Shown piece by piece: positions 46,283 through 59,536 of a stretch of 64,000 nucleotides of DNA; the stretch's first letter is position 1; every line of letters starts with the position of its first letter. A program made the position numbers and the translations under genes. Source of the DNA: Syncephalis fuscata. Lineage: Eukaryota; Zoopagomycota; Zoopagomycetes; Zoopagales; Piptocephalidaceae. The notes under the pieces are model-generated. The model saw only the letters and a list, made by a program, of their open reading frames with translations. It had not been told where the DNA came from and searched no databases. Location: positions 62,001 to 126,000 of the forward strand of contig JAHLTZ010000004.1 in assembly GCA_025786725.1 (NCBI GenBank). Direction: 5' to 3'.

Positions 46283-49200
46283 ATGGCTACTACTAATGGT
46301 ACTGAAAATCTTCATTTGAAGAAAGCAACAGCAACAAGAGCAGCAACAACCTTGAATGAACCGTTAAATCCAGGCCTTAGTGTTACAACAAACTATCGAT
46401 TTGCGCCGCAAAGCTCATCAGCACACCAATCTAGCTTGAATGGTGCATCGGCAGTATCTGATCGGTTTTATTCACCTAAAGGTTCCATGGCGAATGCCAG
46501 CAATATACCACGTCAGAATAGCGATTTATCCATGCCGAGTATGGAATCGCTAGTATCGACACGCTCACCACAGTCAGCCAGACCACAAAGCATATCGGCT
46601 GATTCGGTCTATATATTGCCAATGTCGCCTGACAGCGACTATTGTCAATCGCCACAAAGTGTGATGGGCTTTTGGGAAGAAGAGGATCCTTTAATTGTAG
46701 TAAATGATGGCCATAATTTTGACTATGGACATGAGCTATTAGTTGATGCAAAAGATCAACAACAAAGTACCATTCACGATTTGATGCACAACAATCAAAT
46801 GGCTCTACCATCAATTAATGGTGGTAACAATAAGAGTGGTAACAATATAAATGGTAGCTCACTTAGCCAAAGTAGAGCAGCTTCATTTTTAGAAGCAGAT
46901 AAATCATGGTTTATGAATATTAACAAAAATGGACGACAGAACAGCCAACTGTTTAATACTTCTGATCTGTCTTCTAGTCACATGTCAATAAATAGCCAAA
47001 GCACGGTAATGCCATCGCTTGCTCACATTAGTCTAAGTGCTCTTGGCAGCGACGGTGAAAGTATGGTGTCGAGAAGCGTTTGGTCTTCGATGGCTAGTAA
47101 TGCTAGCAATACTTCAGGTATACCATCATTAAATCGTAATTCAGTACAGTCATCCTCGACTATATCGCTCTCTAAAGTATTGGATAGAACAAGTGTAGCT
47201 GCAAAGAAGCAATCCAGACTAGGCGAAACTATGATGCTCAATGATGATAATGTAAATCGTCCAATGAATAGCATACCTCAAAGCCCAGTAGACAATCGCT
47301 CAGTCGATACTGGAGAATCTAAAACGGCCGTGGATTCCATTGATCAATTGGTTGAACAATATGAACAGCGTCTTTCGTTATATTCATCACAAGATTATAA
47401 CAGCTACGACTCAGCACTACTTGACTGTTATGCTGATTCAGAAATGCTACCTAGTTCCGTCAATAACCATAACTTGTATGGAAGTGCACAACGACCACAA
47501 GTACCCAATGTCCTGATCGAGTCATTGGATAAAATAAGCGAGACGACTTTAAGAAGAAGAACTAGGGAATTTAATTCGGCATCCGACTTGCTACAGCCAT
47601 ACAACTCAATATGCGGTTATGATAGCAGCTGCAATTCCAGCATGCTATCATTAGCGCCACCAAAACACTTGATCAGTCCAGCTTAACTGGCGATCTCTCT
47701 TATGCTGGTAGTCTTACTGATTCAAGTCGTTCACTGCAACCAGCTACTCCAGATCTATCTCGCTCGACAAGTAATTCTTCAAAAAGTACCTTTTCGGAAG
47801 TTTTAAATAGATATAAAAATGCATCAGCTGAACTAAGTAAAAGTAAGTTGGCAATTGTATTAAAGATTTTATTTATTAATTGGCAAAAATAGATATCGAT
47901 TCCAAGCAAGGTGTTACTAATGAGGATCGTAAAGCAGCAGTAGCTGCTCTTTTTAATTACGTTAAAAAACATATGCACGACTTTGCAATACTTCGAAATG
48001 AATTTGAATATCCACTTCGTGAAATGGTCTACCAAGAAAGTAGAGCAGAATTGCACACTTTTCTTAAAGACCAGCATCGTGTTATTTTTGGAAGTATTAG
48101 AAAGTTGGCCATTTTTCATAACTTTCTTATTAAAGATCTAGGAAATGCGTGAGTTATTTGCCAATGAGTATTAATTGCTTGAATTAACAAGCCATTATTG
48201 CTTCTTATTAGCGCCCAAGAGTTTAAAGAAACAGGTGCACTAAATCCTATTGCCGCTGCATTTACAGCTCACGTAAGTACAATAAATATTTAAGAAGAAT
48301 GGATTAATAACACAAACTATTACTAGATGCCTGGATTTCGCTACTATTTGCACTACATCCAACAATATTCAAATATTCTTACGACAATTGAATATCTTCA
48401 AACACAAAATGGCCAATTTCGTAAAACATTAAAAGTAAGATAAACAAATCATATTCATTACTTTTACTTATTTAATAACAATAGATGTGTATGAGTAAAG
48501 TTGTGGACAGAGATTTGACTACACTACTATCCAGCGTATTAAATCAACTACCTTTTTATTCTAGCTGTTTGGAAAACATTTTAAAGCAATGTTTACCCAG
48601 CAATCCAGAATATATTAATTTTGCCAATTGTGTTAAGCAAATTAAACAAATAACCACTGAAGCCAATCGGCTGTAAGTAATTATATAAATACACGGTTTC
48701 CTTCATACATTTAACTCGTCATTTTATACAGAGTACGTCGAACAAGGCAAAAGGAACAAGCAAAGCAGGTCCAAAACTCACTTGATGGTTTAGGCGAAAT
48801 GCTTGCCACACCTAATCGCCGACTCATCTATCAAAGCAATATAAACGAACTTATACTGGCCACGGGCGAAATAAAGTCCCGAATCTGTTTCCTATTTAAC
48901 GACCTTTTAGTCGTTGCAAAAACAAAGCCCAATGGCCGACGTAATTTCAAGTACCGTATTCATTTGGTCAGTGCAAATGTATGTCAATTAGCCGCCGACC
49001 AACTACCCAACGGATTTGTACTCATCGATCATATGAATCGAGAGCGCTACTTTCAAACGGAAGCGGAAAGCATTTATCGCCGATGGATCCATTATATTCG
49101 GGAGATTGTAAATGAATCACAATTCATCCCCGTCACTTGTAAGCACTTTATAATAGATGATTATCCAACTAACCTATTATTATAATAATGATATATAAGA

Positions 49201-49316
49201 TCTTAATGGTTTAAAACAGCTGCTTTCATTCCCTCTTAGCGCCAACTCTAGACGGGCCACTGATAAAAACACACGCACCCTCCGTCCCGCCGTATCTTTC
49301 ATCAATCAAATACTGA
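46283..49316 (+). CDS. Rho guanine-nucleotide exchange factor (DH-PH), copy B
   Basis: Seven exons: 46283-47842, 47893-48148, 48212-48272, 48327-48434, 48485-48672, 48732-49138, 49240-49316. The ATG at 46283 has good context (ccATGG). The N-terminal 500 residues are Ser/Asn-rich disordered sequence. One base is missing near 47662-47665 (AAAA), after APPK and before LDQSSLTGDLSYAGS, which as written ends the frame at 47686. The DH domain spans exons 2-5 (FNYVKKHMHDFAILRNEFEYPL; PGFRYYLHYIQQYSNIL; SNPEYINFANCVKQIKQI) and the PH domain is exon 6 (NRRLIYQSNINEL, RICFLFNDLLVVAK, YRRWIHYIREI). The final exon is inferred from the pyrimidine-rich acceptor CCCTCTTAG; without it the frame ends at 49185. 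Paralogue of 31376-35247. Confidence 0.87.
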
Positions 49317-50100
49317 CTACTCGCAATCTTAAAAGCTCCACTAAAAACGCCAATAATACATGGGATACAGAGTCGAGAAAACGCCTAGATACACTTTAAC
49401 TACTTGGTTACTTAAATTATTTCATAATGACCCATTTTACTTTTGTATTGTTATCTTTATTATTAAACCCTTAATGATCACATCCTATGATAGGTTAAAC
49501 TTTTTACTTAATAAATAGCATTTGCCACCATAACCGCATGGACCTCCTTTTATGTATCCCACATTGTGTGCCCATGACTAAAGTTGGCTTGGCTAGAGAG
49601 AGAGAGAGAGAGCACCGTCTAATAATCTCTATCTCCTACTTCTTGACAACTCAGTTCTTTTCCTCTTCTACTTCTTTTTACTACTCCCGGTGACAGTATC
49701 AACGATTTGCATCTAGCCTATGAAACTGTCTTATCCCGCGTTTCTCGTCACTGTTTCCCCTTATTTGAACAACCGCACACCGTAACAATCGACACTGCAA
49801 TAACACTGCAACAGCAATACAACAATAGTAATAGCCGCTACTCGTTATTGATCCATATAACACTTTAGTTTCACTTTCATTGTAACGTTTTGCTTGGCTG
49901 TCAAACCTTTCTTTCTTTCTTTCTTAGCATACGCTTTGTCTCTTGGCCTTTTTGCACCTTGGAATCTTTACTACATTGCGCTAGAATACCACTTTTCCAA
50001 GCACGACACTCACCACGCTTTATTTAAACAAGTCTTTTCTCTTTTTCTTTTTTAGTCAGTTTTGCACTTGGTTCAGCAGTCGACCCACGACTAGCATCAA
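49317..50100. other. Intergenic / EFR3 leader
   Basis: CT-rich with an (AG)n run at about 49595-49612. No gene supported. Probably holds the EFR3 promoter and first leader exon, with an acceptor-like pyrimidine tract at about 50035-50055. Confidence 0.45.
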
Positions 50101-50694
50101 GTAAGTAGTGTCAGGGATTTTCTTAACTTAATGATAGTTATGGTGATACAAAATCAACTGATGGTCACGCTATTATAACATGTGAATCTGTAATAGCAAT
50201 GGCCGTACATGTGTGTGTACATGTGTGTGTGTGTGTGTTTGTTTGTGTGTCTGTATAGGCGTGCAGGTCTTTATAATTAGTGCTACAATAATAGTGGCCA
50301 TCCTTGTAAATGAAATACTTGCTCTATCGCCGACTTGGGCTTGTCCTGTCTCCTTATTGGTACCACAGCCACTACTATTGCTTCTACTATTAGCTAGCAC
50401 TATTCATTCTCTTTCATCTTTCTATTTTATTTGTTGTCATTAGTAGTGAAGTAAATTAATAAGCAGATTCTATTTAACGCGTCATCTGTTTTATCTGTTT
50501 ACACGTGGTTCATTTGTGTGTGTATGTGTATGTATGTGTATGTGTGTGTATGTATGTATGCGTATAGAATATTTACTAGAGATGAACTACACTCGCCTCT
50601 TACTTGTTGAGCGTGACAGTGCCATTGTCGCCAATAAACCGGTTAAAATCACTATAATGCCATGCTAATACAACTTCTTTATTTTTCCTCTAGT
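50101..50694 (+). other. Candidate 5'-UTR intron of EFR3 with TG microsatellites
   Basis: Donor GTAAGT at 50101 and acceptor TTATTTTTCCTCTAG ending at 50694 bound 594 bp, 6 bp before the chosen ATG. Contains (TG)n at about 50208-50240 and GTAT/GTGT repeats at 50515-50560. Confidence 0.45.
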
Positions 50695-50700
50695 CATTGG

Positions 50701-53700
50701 ATGGTCTGCGGCATGATTTCTTCGCGGTATACTAAACATGGTTCACTCATCCGGCGCTGTTACCCGGCCATTGCTACCGAGACTAAAGCTCGGTCGAACG
50801 AGCTCTCCTACTTGACGTTCTATGCCTCGTCACGGCCACAGAAACTTACTAAAGTCGGCTCCTTTTTGGAACGTCGAGTAAAAAGCGCCGTATGGAACGG
50901 TCGTGACGCGTAAGTCGCTGATTCAATAAGTATAAACATCGACTAACTGTAACATAATTACAACAATAATTACAATTACATATTACTATGTGTATTAATC
51001 ATATTAATCATATTAATCATTTTATGTTAAATGGATTGGTAGAGAAAATCTTGTATCGCTTGAAATCCTCGATGCATTAGTACGCACCTGTCATAAAGAC
51101 TTGAATCTTTTCTGCAAGCATACTGTTACCATTATTCTAGACATTTTACAAACCAATAAACCTGAATTAGTAGAACGTGCTGCAACCTCGGTAGGTTTGT
51201 CAGGCCGTAAAAAGATGCGCCTGAATACTTTGTATATAACAAGTGGCTAATAGTTGGCTAGTTTGTCTTTTTCTGCGAGAATCACACAGGTGGTGCATTA
51301 GGTGTTGATGTGGAATTTACAGAACTGTATGTAAAATTGGTCGAGCACATGGCCAACATGGCTCAGAATCAAGATGCAGAATTAGCGTAAGTACATTTAA
51401 TATAGCTGCTTAATAACAATAACGCCTCTTTACATTAGTACCCGAGTCATTGGATTAAAGGCCCTTCGAGGAGTTATTACTTCACCGGCTCTACGGGCCA
51501 CCGATGCCAAGATGTATCTGCATCGCATTATACCGGCACTGCTCTATAATATCTCAGATCCCACGGTCGATGTTGTTGATCGTCGAGCGTAAGTTATTGA
51601 CTATTTTAAAGCAAAGCTTAATGTTTAATGAAGTGCCGATAGTTCGGATACGTCAAATCGCTACTCTATGCGTATTGATAACGTTGATATGAATGAAGTG
51701 AATCTGCTTAGTCTTCAATGTCTACGCGATCTGCTTCGTGAGTCCAGTGCACTACACGTTAAGGTGACCGTGTCCACTGTATTCAGGTAAATGGTTTGAC
51801 TCATAGTCATAGAACAGATTAACTCACTATAATCATTAGATATTTGGATGAACATCAAATCTGGCCTAAATGCGACTACATTGTAGCACTGCTTAATATT
51901 ATTATGGATGCAACTCAGGTAATTATTATTATTATTAACATTTATACATCGAATTGGATAGTCTAATGTCAATGATTCATCTATCTAGGCTCAAAACCGA
52001 TTCGTCTGTTTATCGGAGATTTTACGCCAATTGGATGGCTGTTCAACTGAACAAGTTACCAAGAAAGTGACACTGGCCAAGACATTAAGTTCACTCTTGA
52101 ATCAAGATCGTACATTTGTTGGTGTCTCAGTGTTGGAGCTACTTAATTCGCTGGTGCATAATGTTGTCGTGTCACTAGCCCATCAAAATGGCGACGATTC
52201 AGAAGATTTGAATAGCTGTGTGGCACAGGAACTAACACGCTGTATTGGTAAGCTATCTAATAAGTGCAACGCCATTTACCTAATCTATCTACTTAGGCGG
52301 TCTATCTAACCATAGCTATTATGCCAGTCAAACCAGCGATGTTATGAACTTTTTGGTCAATAAACTGCGTATTGGCAGTACAGAAGCATCAACGGACGGT
52401 GTTGATACAGGCACTATGCGTACACATCTACTGCAGATTATGCGCAACGTAATCGAGAATAGCCGGCGTGGTGAGCGTAATGGTCAATATGCGCAACGTG
52501 TCCCTATTCCCCTAGAGATTATTACGCCAACACTTGTACTACTTAATGATAAAGATCCAGGTAAGACATATTAATAGATAGCTATACTATACTCAATGCT
52601 CAATAGGACTTCGATTTGAATATATGCGATTCATGTCATCGCTTATGGACGATGGTGCCACACTGATGTAAGTAACATCAAATGTTATAATAATAACAAT
52701 AACAATAACGATTATGGTCTATTAGATCTGAGAGTAAAGCTATGCATCATGCACGCAAGGTAATTATTAATATGTAATAGACTATTAACACTTGATAACA
52801 CGTGTAATAGTTGACACAACATGTAACAAGTATGCATTTGACCTTCCGATTTGAATTACTACGGGCTATTTTCCAATGTATTCATCGAGAAGATTCATTA
52901 CCGACCGACTTTTTGATTGTCTTTAGTCTGCTTAAACAAATGCTTACTCGATTCTCGGAAGGAGAGTTAATTCGTACAGTGCCTATGCTGCTAACACTAT
53001 TGGTAAGTTTCTATATATATATATATAAAAATATAAATACATGTATATACTTACTAATAACTATGTATTAATAGAGAATGTACGTCATAGAGAATACATT
53101 GGATATGTCACGACGTGTTGCTATGCACACCATGATTGTTCAATACTTTATGGCTGTTGATGCACTACTTACTTTCCCGACTATTAAGGAGCATATGGAT
53201 AAGGTAGGATATACTAGCTATTACTAATCCATCAATACTTATAGATTATGATATCTAGATTAAACAAGAGAATGAGTCTAGTGGCACCTGGGCTACTTGG
53301 TGGCCAGAGACATTAGATTTGGATACAGTGACCAATCTTCAATTCAAGTAAGACATTATTAAATGGTATTTACTAATCATTTACTTACACTTTTTAATAA
53401 TAGTGACATTGCTGATGGTGCTACTATTAGTTATCTTGCTCAATCACTTGTAGTTGATGAATTGAGTCGCGATTCACGTCTTCAACTGCAATACTCTGAT
53501 CTTACGGCATCATTAAGCGAGGATTTCACTGCAATGAAACCACCCAAAAGTAAGTGGCACTTTAATACGATAGTAATTATACTAATTAGATGATTAGATG
53601 AAGACGAGGATCTATTTGCTATTCGATCTTCACGTAATATGGATGCTTTCAAACCTCGACTTGCCTACCGACATACACATTCACTAGAGGTAACTCGTTG

Positions 53701-54210
53701 TTGTTACAATAATATTAGTGAACTAATCCAATTTACTAATATTTTATTTAGGATTTGGCTGAAAAAGAAGTGCCCACTATTCGTGTAGAGAATCTACGTG
53801 AAGCACTAGGTATGTGTAGTTCAACATTTTTATTATACTAGAAATGGATTAATTAATTAATTAATTGTATTTAAATAGCAATTGCTCAGCCTACTTCAGA
53901 GCCTAGTGAATTGAGTGTTGATGATTCCGATTCACACTCCATTGTTATGATGTCCACCTCTGGTAAACGTGATCGTGTAAGTAGTAAAGCAATAAAGCAT
54001 GTCAAAATAGATATTGATCGATATGATAGACGAATAACAAGGATGTCGATAATATTCTTAAAGCAATTGGCGGTAATCCACGTGCAGCAAAGTAAGTAGT
54101 TATTAGTATTATATTAATATTATCTACAAATAGATACTAATCTATTAATTGTTTAATAATTACTACTATTTATTAGGAGCAATGTTTCATTGGTACACGC
54201 ACCCATTTAA
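50701..54210 (+). CDS. EFR3: EFR3-like plasma-membrane scaffold of the PI4-kinase complex
   Basis: About fifteen small exons. N-terminus MVCGMISSRYTKHGSLIRRCYP, then NELSYLTFYASSRPQKLTKVGSFLERR, closely following the EFR3 start. The Cys at position 3 could be palmitoylated. The body is a chain of alpha-helical ARM/HEAT-type repeats (ENLVSLEILDALVRTC; FVFFCENHTGGALGVDVEFT; LHRIIPALLYNISDP; LLSLQCLRDLLRESS; SSLLNQDRTFVGVSVLELLNSL). The C-terminus is KSNVSLVHAPI. EFR3 anchors the Stt4/PI4KIIIalpha complex at the plasma membrane for PI4P synthesis. I chose the ATG at 50701 because a strong acceptor ends just upstream; an in-frame ATG at 50662 would lie inside the leader intron. No frame errors noticed across the exons I joined. 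Confidence 0.85.
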
Positions 54211-54366
54211 TTAACCTAATCATTGATTTACCCACTATTACTAATATATAATATAATACACCACTTATAATATCAATTTATTCTCAATTTACATGTCTTT
54301 AGTGTATCATATCCTATGCATTGTACCATTCATGTCCATACACAAATATATCTAGAATGGTGGCAT

Positions 54367-55124
54367 TTAAACAGCTGTAGCTAGACATTGATTTACTACT
54401 TCAAGCAAATGCATATTCTCCAAGGCAGCTGCAACACGTTCCTTGTCATTTAACTGCTTGTTGACTATGTATTATTTGTTAATCAATGGCTCATATAATC
54501 TACTCTACTCTATTCTACTCTATTCTACTTACCAGCTTGTTCGGACTGATGTGTTCCTTTGCGTACATTAATATCCACCTAGTCATAGTAACTATAAGTA
54601 TTCATTGATGCTATAGATACTAACAACAATCATCACCAAGTCTCCTTGTCTTTTATGCTCTCTTTCTCTCTCTTTCTCTATACATATATATAGATATCTC
54701 CTTACCTTGAATCGCTCCGGCAGACTGCGCAATAAACGTACACGTACGCATAGACCAATCAATGTTGCCATAGAGCAGTGGGGAATAGTAGGTGTAAACT
54801 CAATACTAACATGATTGCCGTCATTATTTACGGTGATGTGTTCAAGCTGTAGTACATTGAGTTGTTCAAGCGTCATTGGATGTTCAGGATCGGATATCGC
54901 TCGAATAAGATCTATTTAGCGATGGCGACCGCGTAAAAGGAGATTAGTCAAGGGTGACCATAGATACGTATATCTCTACACGCCTACTTACCAAATACTT
55001 CTTCAGCATCAATAGGATCGAGTACTGATTCATCCTGTTCAGCAGCCAATTGCTCAGGTGCTCGAGACACCTGGCGTCTAACGTCGTACACGATAGGATT
55101 CGCGTTGATAAGACCAGTCGACAT
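54367..55124 (-). CDS. CIA2/MIP18 (FAM96)-family cytosolic iron-sulfur assembly factor
   Basis: Four exons. N-terminus [19 protein letters not shown], then the acidic [10 protein letters not shown]. The MIP18 domain follows: [49 protein letters not shown] (the conserved PTxPHCSxA with the reactive Cys), [45 protein letters not shown], and the end [10 protein letters not shown]. About 160 residues. CIA2 works with CIA1 and MMS19 to insert Fe-S clusters into cytosolic and nuclear proteins. An intact, small housekeeping gene. The final exon boundary is visible as the intron between [14 protein letters not shown] and VNKQL. Confidence 0.93.
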
Positions 55125-55472
55125 GACAATAACGAGAAAGAAAAAGAAAAACACCTATCTGATACACAGATGGGAAAATACTAATTCAAATAAAACAGCT
55201 AATTAATTAATCCATTATAATTTAACTGTAATCATTTTGAATCAATAGTTATTAATAGTATGGGAGTATTAAACAGCTCAGTCAACGTAAAATTCGATTA
55301 AAGTCCATGGTATAATAAATACATACATAGTAAAAAAACATAACATCGGAGGATAGCGGAAAATGTAATAAAATCCTTATTGATTTATTTCATTCACTTT
55401 CAGTTCTACAATTATTGCTAAATAAACAATAGTCGAACAAATAGATGAACGCATATGCATGAAAGTCTACCA
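55125..55472. other. Intergenic spacer
   Basis: 348 bp of AT-rich sequence between two minus-strand genes; upstream of CIA2 and downstream of the DUF7707 gene. Nothing else seen. Confidence 0.55.
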
Positions 55473-56141
55473 TTACACACCAGCGACGATTGCCATGACC
55501 GTAACAGCTGAGGCGACAATGCCGTAGCTGATTGTCTCGAAACCTACGCCAAACATGCGAATGGCAGCATCGTCAAAGGTAGGATTAACTGAAGGCGATG
55601 GCGTTGAAGTGCTGGTAGTGTTGGCGTCCGTTGTCGTGTTGGTTCCGTTCTTTGCGAGTTGTGGGTCAGTTGCCGCACAGTAGAATTGTTTACGACACTG
55701 TTCAACACAATCATCTGAGTTTTTGCAGTTTTGTATACACTGCGTCTGGTCACGCTGGCAAATGAAGAAAGGAATCGTTTGCGCATAAGTTGTACCATTG
55801 GGCTGGAAACCATTGTCGCAAACGCAGCTCCAGTTGAGATTGGTATTGTCGCAGCTGTTACTTTTCGTGCCTGCATTCTTATCTCTACAAATGTTGGTGC
55901 AAGAGCTTTTTTGCACTAAGCACCAGTATTGACGGTCTTTAGTACTCACGGTACTGGCTAAAAGTAGAATAACAAATAGATATAATTAGTTAAAGCACAG
56001 TATTATTTACCAGGCCCAATCGTGATTGGTGCATAGTCTAGCTATCGACTTACGATCTAGAGCGTCAGTAACAACATTGAATGAAACTAGGCTGGCGAGC
56101 ACAGCCAAGGAGATGGTGGTGGAAGACAAGGTCCACTTCAT
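55473..56141 (-). CDS. GPI-anchored Cys-rich wall protein, DUF7707 type
   Basis: Two exons, 56141-56054 and 55957-55473, totalling 190 codons plus stop. The signal peptide is MKWTLSSTTISLAVLASLVSFNVVTDA. After the intron the domain reads YWCLVQKSSCTNICRD, SCDNTNLNWSCVCDNGFQP, QTIPFFICQRDQTQCIQNC and CVEQCRKQFYC, the regular cysteine spacing of DUF7707 proteins of fungi. A Thr/Ser-rich linker follows with several N-x-T sites (NGTNTTTDANTTSTSTPSPS). The tail GIVASAVTVMAIVAGV fits a GPI attachment signal. Role: cell-wall or plasma-membrane surface protein of unknown biochemical activity; fungus-specific family. Confidence 0.87.
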
Positions 56142-58037
56142 GATGAATACTTTGATTGAACAAAAGTAGCTATTAGAAAGAAAGTAGCAGCGATGGGTTC
56201 GTGCGGGTACGAGCAGCAAAGGCAATGCTATATAGTATAGGTAGGTGTATATATATAGATAGATAAAGAAAGCGCGGCGGCTTGTACGCTGTAATAGTAA
56301 TACTAGTGAATGTTAAAAAAAGAAGGGGAGAAGCGGCAGAAGAGAAGGGCGTGAAATGGCCACAGATAATAATAGAACAGTGATAGTGACCACCCAATGT
56401 AACAGTAAAAGGCAGAAAAAAGAGAGAGAAACACACGGCAGGCATCAACAACGAATGCAGCCACGGCCAATGAGCGTGACAGCAGCGGAGTTCGTATAAG
56501 GAGGGTGAATTTGGCAGGATAAACTATAGTGAAGGATACACGTGGATGCATTCACAATGATTATCATAGTGAGGAAAAGTACGAAATGGCCGCATCCAAT
56601 GGATATGGTGGAAATTCTGCAAAGAATTCGGATATTGATGGCGATTGGTGGCCTGTCAAGATTTTCGACTAAAGCAGATGAAACGATGGAAGGCAGGCGT
56701 ATTGCGACTATGGCTCTGTAGCATTGACACCGTGTACAATTCACGACTCTTCTACATGTCAAAGCACTACAATTACCTTTAATAAATAGCTAGTTAGTTG
56801 GATCCATGTGGCATTTTACTAGTTAGATGCGTGTTAAATAAATGAATCGATTAATTGATCGGCGGTAGTTATTCAGTAGTCATAACTGCTTTGATTAAGA
56901 TCTAATCTAATAGAAGCTATACCTTTTTATATTTGCTGCACTCGTTCAGTAATTATAGATCAATTTAATTAAACAATTGATTAATCCATAGAAATTAAGT
57001 GTTTATAACTAGCATTGTTGGTTAGTTCATAGCGTGCAAGGTTACTGCATCGAATCGACATACTGGTTGTGATATGCCGTACATGGCCTAATAATACCGA
57101 TTTTACGTACGATAGACGTGCTTCGTTGTTGTTAGCAGAGCCAGATGCCCTGGCCATTGCCGCACTGCCATTGGTGTGCTCCGTAATTGGCCCATTGATT
57201 ATGACGACACATTCATCTGATGAGCTCAGCTGATAATAGTAACCGTAGCAATAATGGCCCTAGTAGCAATGGCCCTCGGGAATAACCAGTATTGTGGTCA
57301 TTGGTAGAAACGAATGATTACTGCTTAATACATCGTTTTAACTAGAGTGTACAATGTATATGTTTATCAGCTGAACAAAACAATACGACTGGTCTTTTCA
57401 AGTCTATCTTTTTTAATCTGTACTGCTTTCTACTTTTCTCTTTATTCATTGCGCGTACTCAGGTCATCTCGCTACATCACTCGAGTCTTTTCACTTTGTT
57501 TGTCGTTCAACGGCATGACATGACGTGTTTGTTTTGTGTTTAGCTCGTCGTCTTTAGTTGCCTTGTTTGCAACTAATATTGACCATCGTGTTTATATATT
57601 ATATATACAGCTACATCTATCGTTCAATTTCATTTCTGTTAGTTGTTTATATACTGGTTAAAAGACCTTTTATTACGCTTCTACGCAAAACATAGCCCAT
57701 TTCTTCTTCACTTTCTTTAACAATAACAACTATATTGTGCGGCATATGCCATTCCAATCCTAACTGTGGTCCATTTCCTTATCTTCACCACCATCACTGC
57801 TTATAAGTACTTTGCTATTCTTTCAACTATTAGTTGACAACCTCTATCTGTGTCTTAAACCTCTTTTTTTGTTTGCTTCTCCGCGGTCTGATTGCTTGAT
57901 ATCACCTAGTTTTACTATTTGCAACTATATTCCGCTTTTATACATTTAAATCAAAATTATCCAGACAACACTAGTTTATTTCTTTTTTATTATTTAGATA
58001 GTTGCAGCCTGTACTTGCCTGCTACTCTTTTTATTTG
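56142..58037. other. Long intergenic region
   Basis: About 1.9 kb without a supportable gene. Overlapping minus frames at 56173-56762 are hydrophobic translations of A-rich sequence. The rest is AT/CT-rich and likely holds the divergent promoters of the DUF7707 gene (-) and the 59.5-kb gene (+). Confidence 0.5.
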
Positions 58038-58786
58038 GTAAGTTAGCGCTGATTTATTTGTCATTATATTGGATGGTATGGGCCATCATCATCATTGATG
58101 CCTGTGAATAGTCAATTAGACCTTTGTCAACTCTGTAACCTTAATTATTGATCAATATTCCGCTAATTGAACACCGATATGATAACAATCTATATCGTAC
58201 ATTGAGTATTTTCCTTGTATTTAATCGATTACAGTCTATCTTTACTATCTCCTAGTTACCGGTGTGATTTGATGTTGTCTTTTATTTAAAAAGGGTTTTT
58301 TCACATGCCATTAATTCGTTGCTGTGCTTGCATTTGCTTATTTGTTTACTATTATCGCCATACAACTGCTGCAAATAGCTCAGTTGGTTGCCTTGTAAGT
58401 GAACAGACGATTAGCATTACTGCCTAGATGCTATATCCCCTTTACTACCGCCCCTTCCACTCTCCTTTGAGCAAAGTTATTGATTGAAGTGTACATTTTT
58501 CATAATAGCAACCATTGAGCCAGTAATAGTACTATTATTACACTAGTATATTACTAGAATTGTTACTATTAACACTACACTACATTAATAGCAATAGTAA
58601 CATTATTGCTGTTGCATTAAGAACTATGCATATTTTATTAATTGGAATGTAGTGATACACATACACACAAGTGTGACCGCATCCATAATTAATTACTTAT
58701 GTGCTACTGCTGCCATTATTGTTATTATTACGCTTAATATGGCTGCTGCTATATGATTGCTATCAACACTTGATTTTTTCTTTCAG
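58038..58786 (+). other. Candidate 5'-UTR intron of the 59.5-kb gene
   Basis: Donor GTAAGT at 58038 and a strong acceptor TTTTTTCTTTCAG ending at 58786 enclose 749 bp. The following 58787-59536 is CT-rich leader with a (TACTAC)n/(TGC)n-rich patch near 58881-58950. Frames at 58814-59162 are repeat-driven. Confidence 0.4.
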
Positions 58787-59536
58787 CCGGTTCATTTGTA
58801 TTAGCAGCTGCACGTGTACACAAGCAGCTATTACTCCGTAAGGCGTCTCCTAGAAAACATTCGCGGAGCTATTTGGCTTGTTACTACTACTACTACTGCT
58901 GCTACTGCTGCTACTATCACTATCGCTGTTGTTGTCGCCGTCACTACTGCACCACTTCTACTTCTACTACACCGTTTTATTACTTATTGTTTTAGCCTCC
59001 GCTTTTTCTTTTTCATCTATCTGCAGCAGCGCTTGGCCTTTTCAGTCTTATACCTCAACCTTTTCTCCATCTATACGCTTACTCTATACTAGCATCTTCA
59101 TCAATCGACTGTTTGGTGCACTTTGGTGGCCGTTTGCTACTCCAACCAATTGGTGGGCCTAAGTTGATGCTTCACCTCTACTCCCTATATTATCGGTCTT
59201 TGTACGTCTAGATTGCTACGTGTTAGTGGTGATTGTTGATTCGTTCAGTTTAGTGGAATCAAGTTGACTGCATAGTCGCTTGCAGCTATCTGGCTACAAC
59301 GGACAGTCTATTCATTGGCGTGTGTTTGTGTGTAGCCTCATCTTTTCATACAGGTGGCGCTAATAGCCTATTTTACATCTACCACGTTCGCTTGACTGCT
59401 TCCTTTTCTTACACGGCTATATAGCAATAGTGGAGATTTCGACAGAGTGGTCAGCTGACGGTAGTCTAACTTTTGTATACGTGTGGCCTACATCATTATA
59501 GCATTTTATCTTTAGTTTATCGTCTATCTTGCTACC

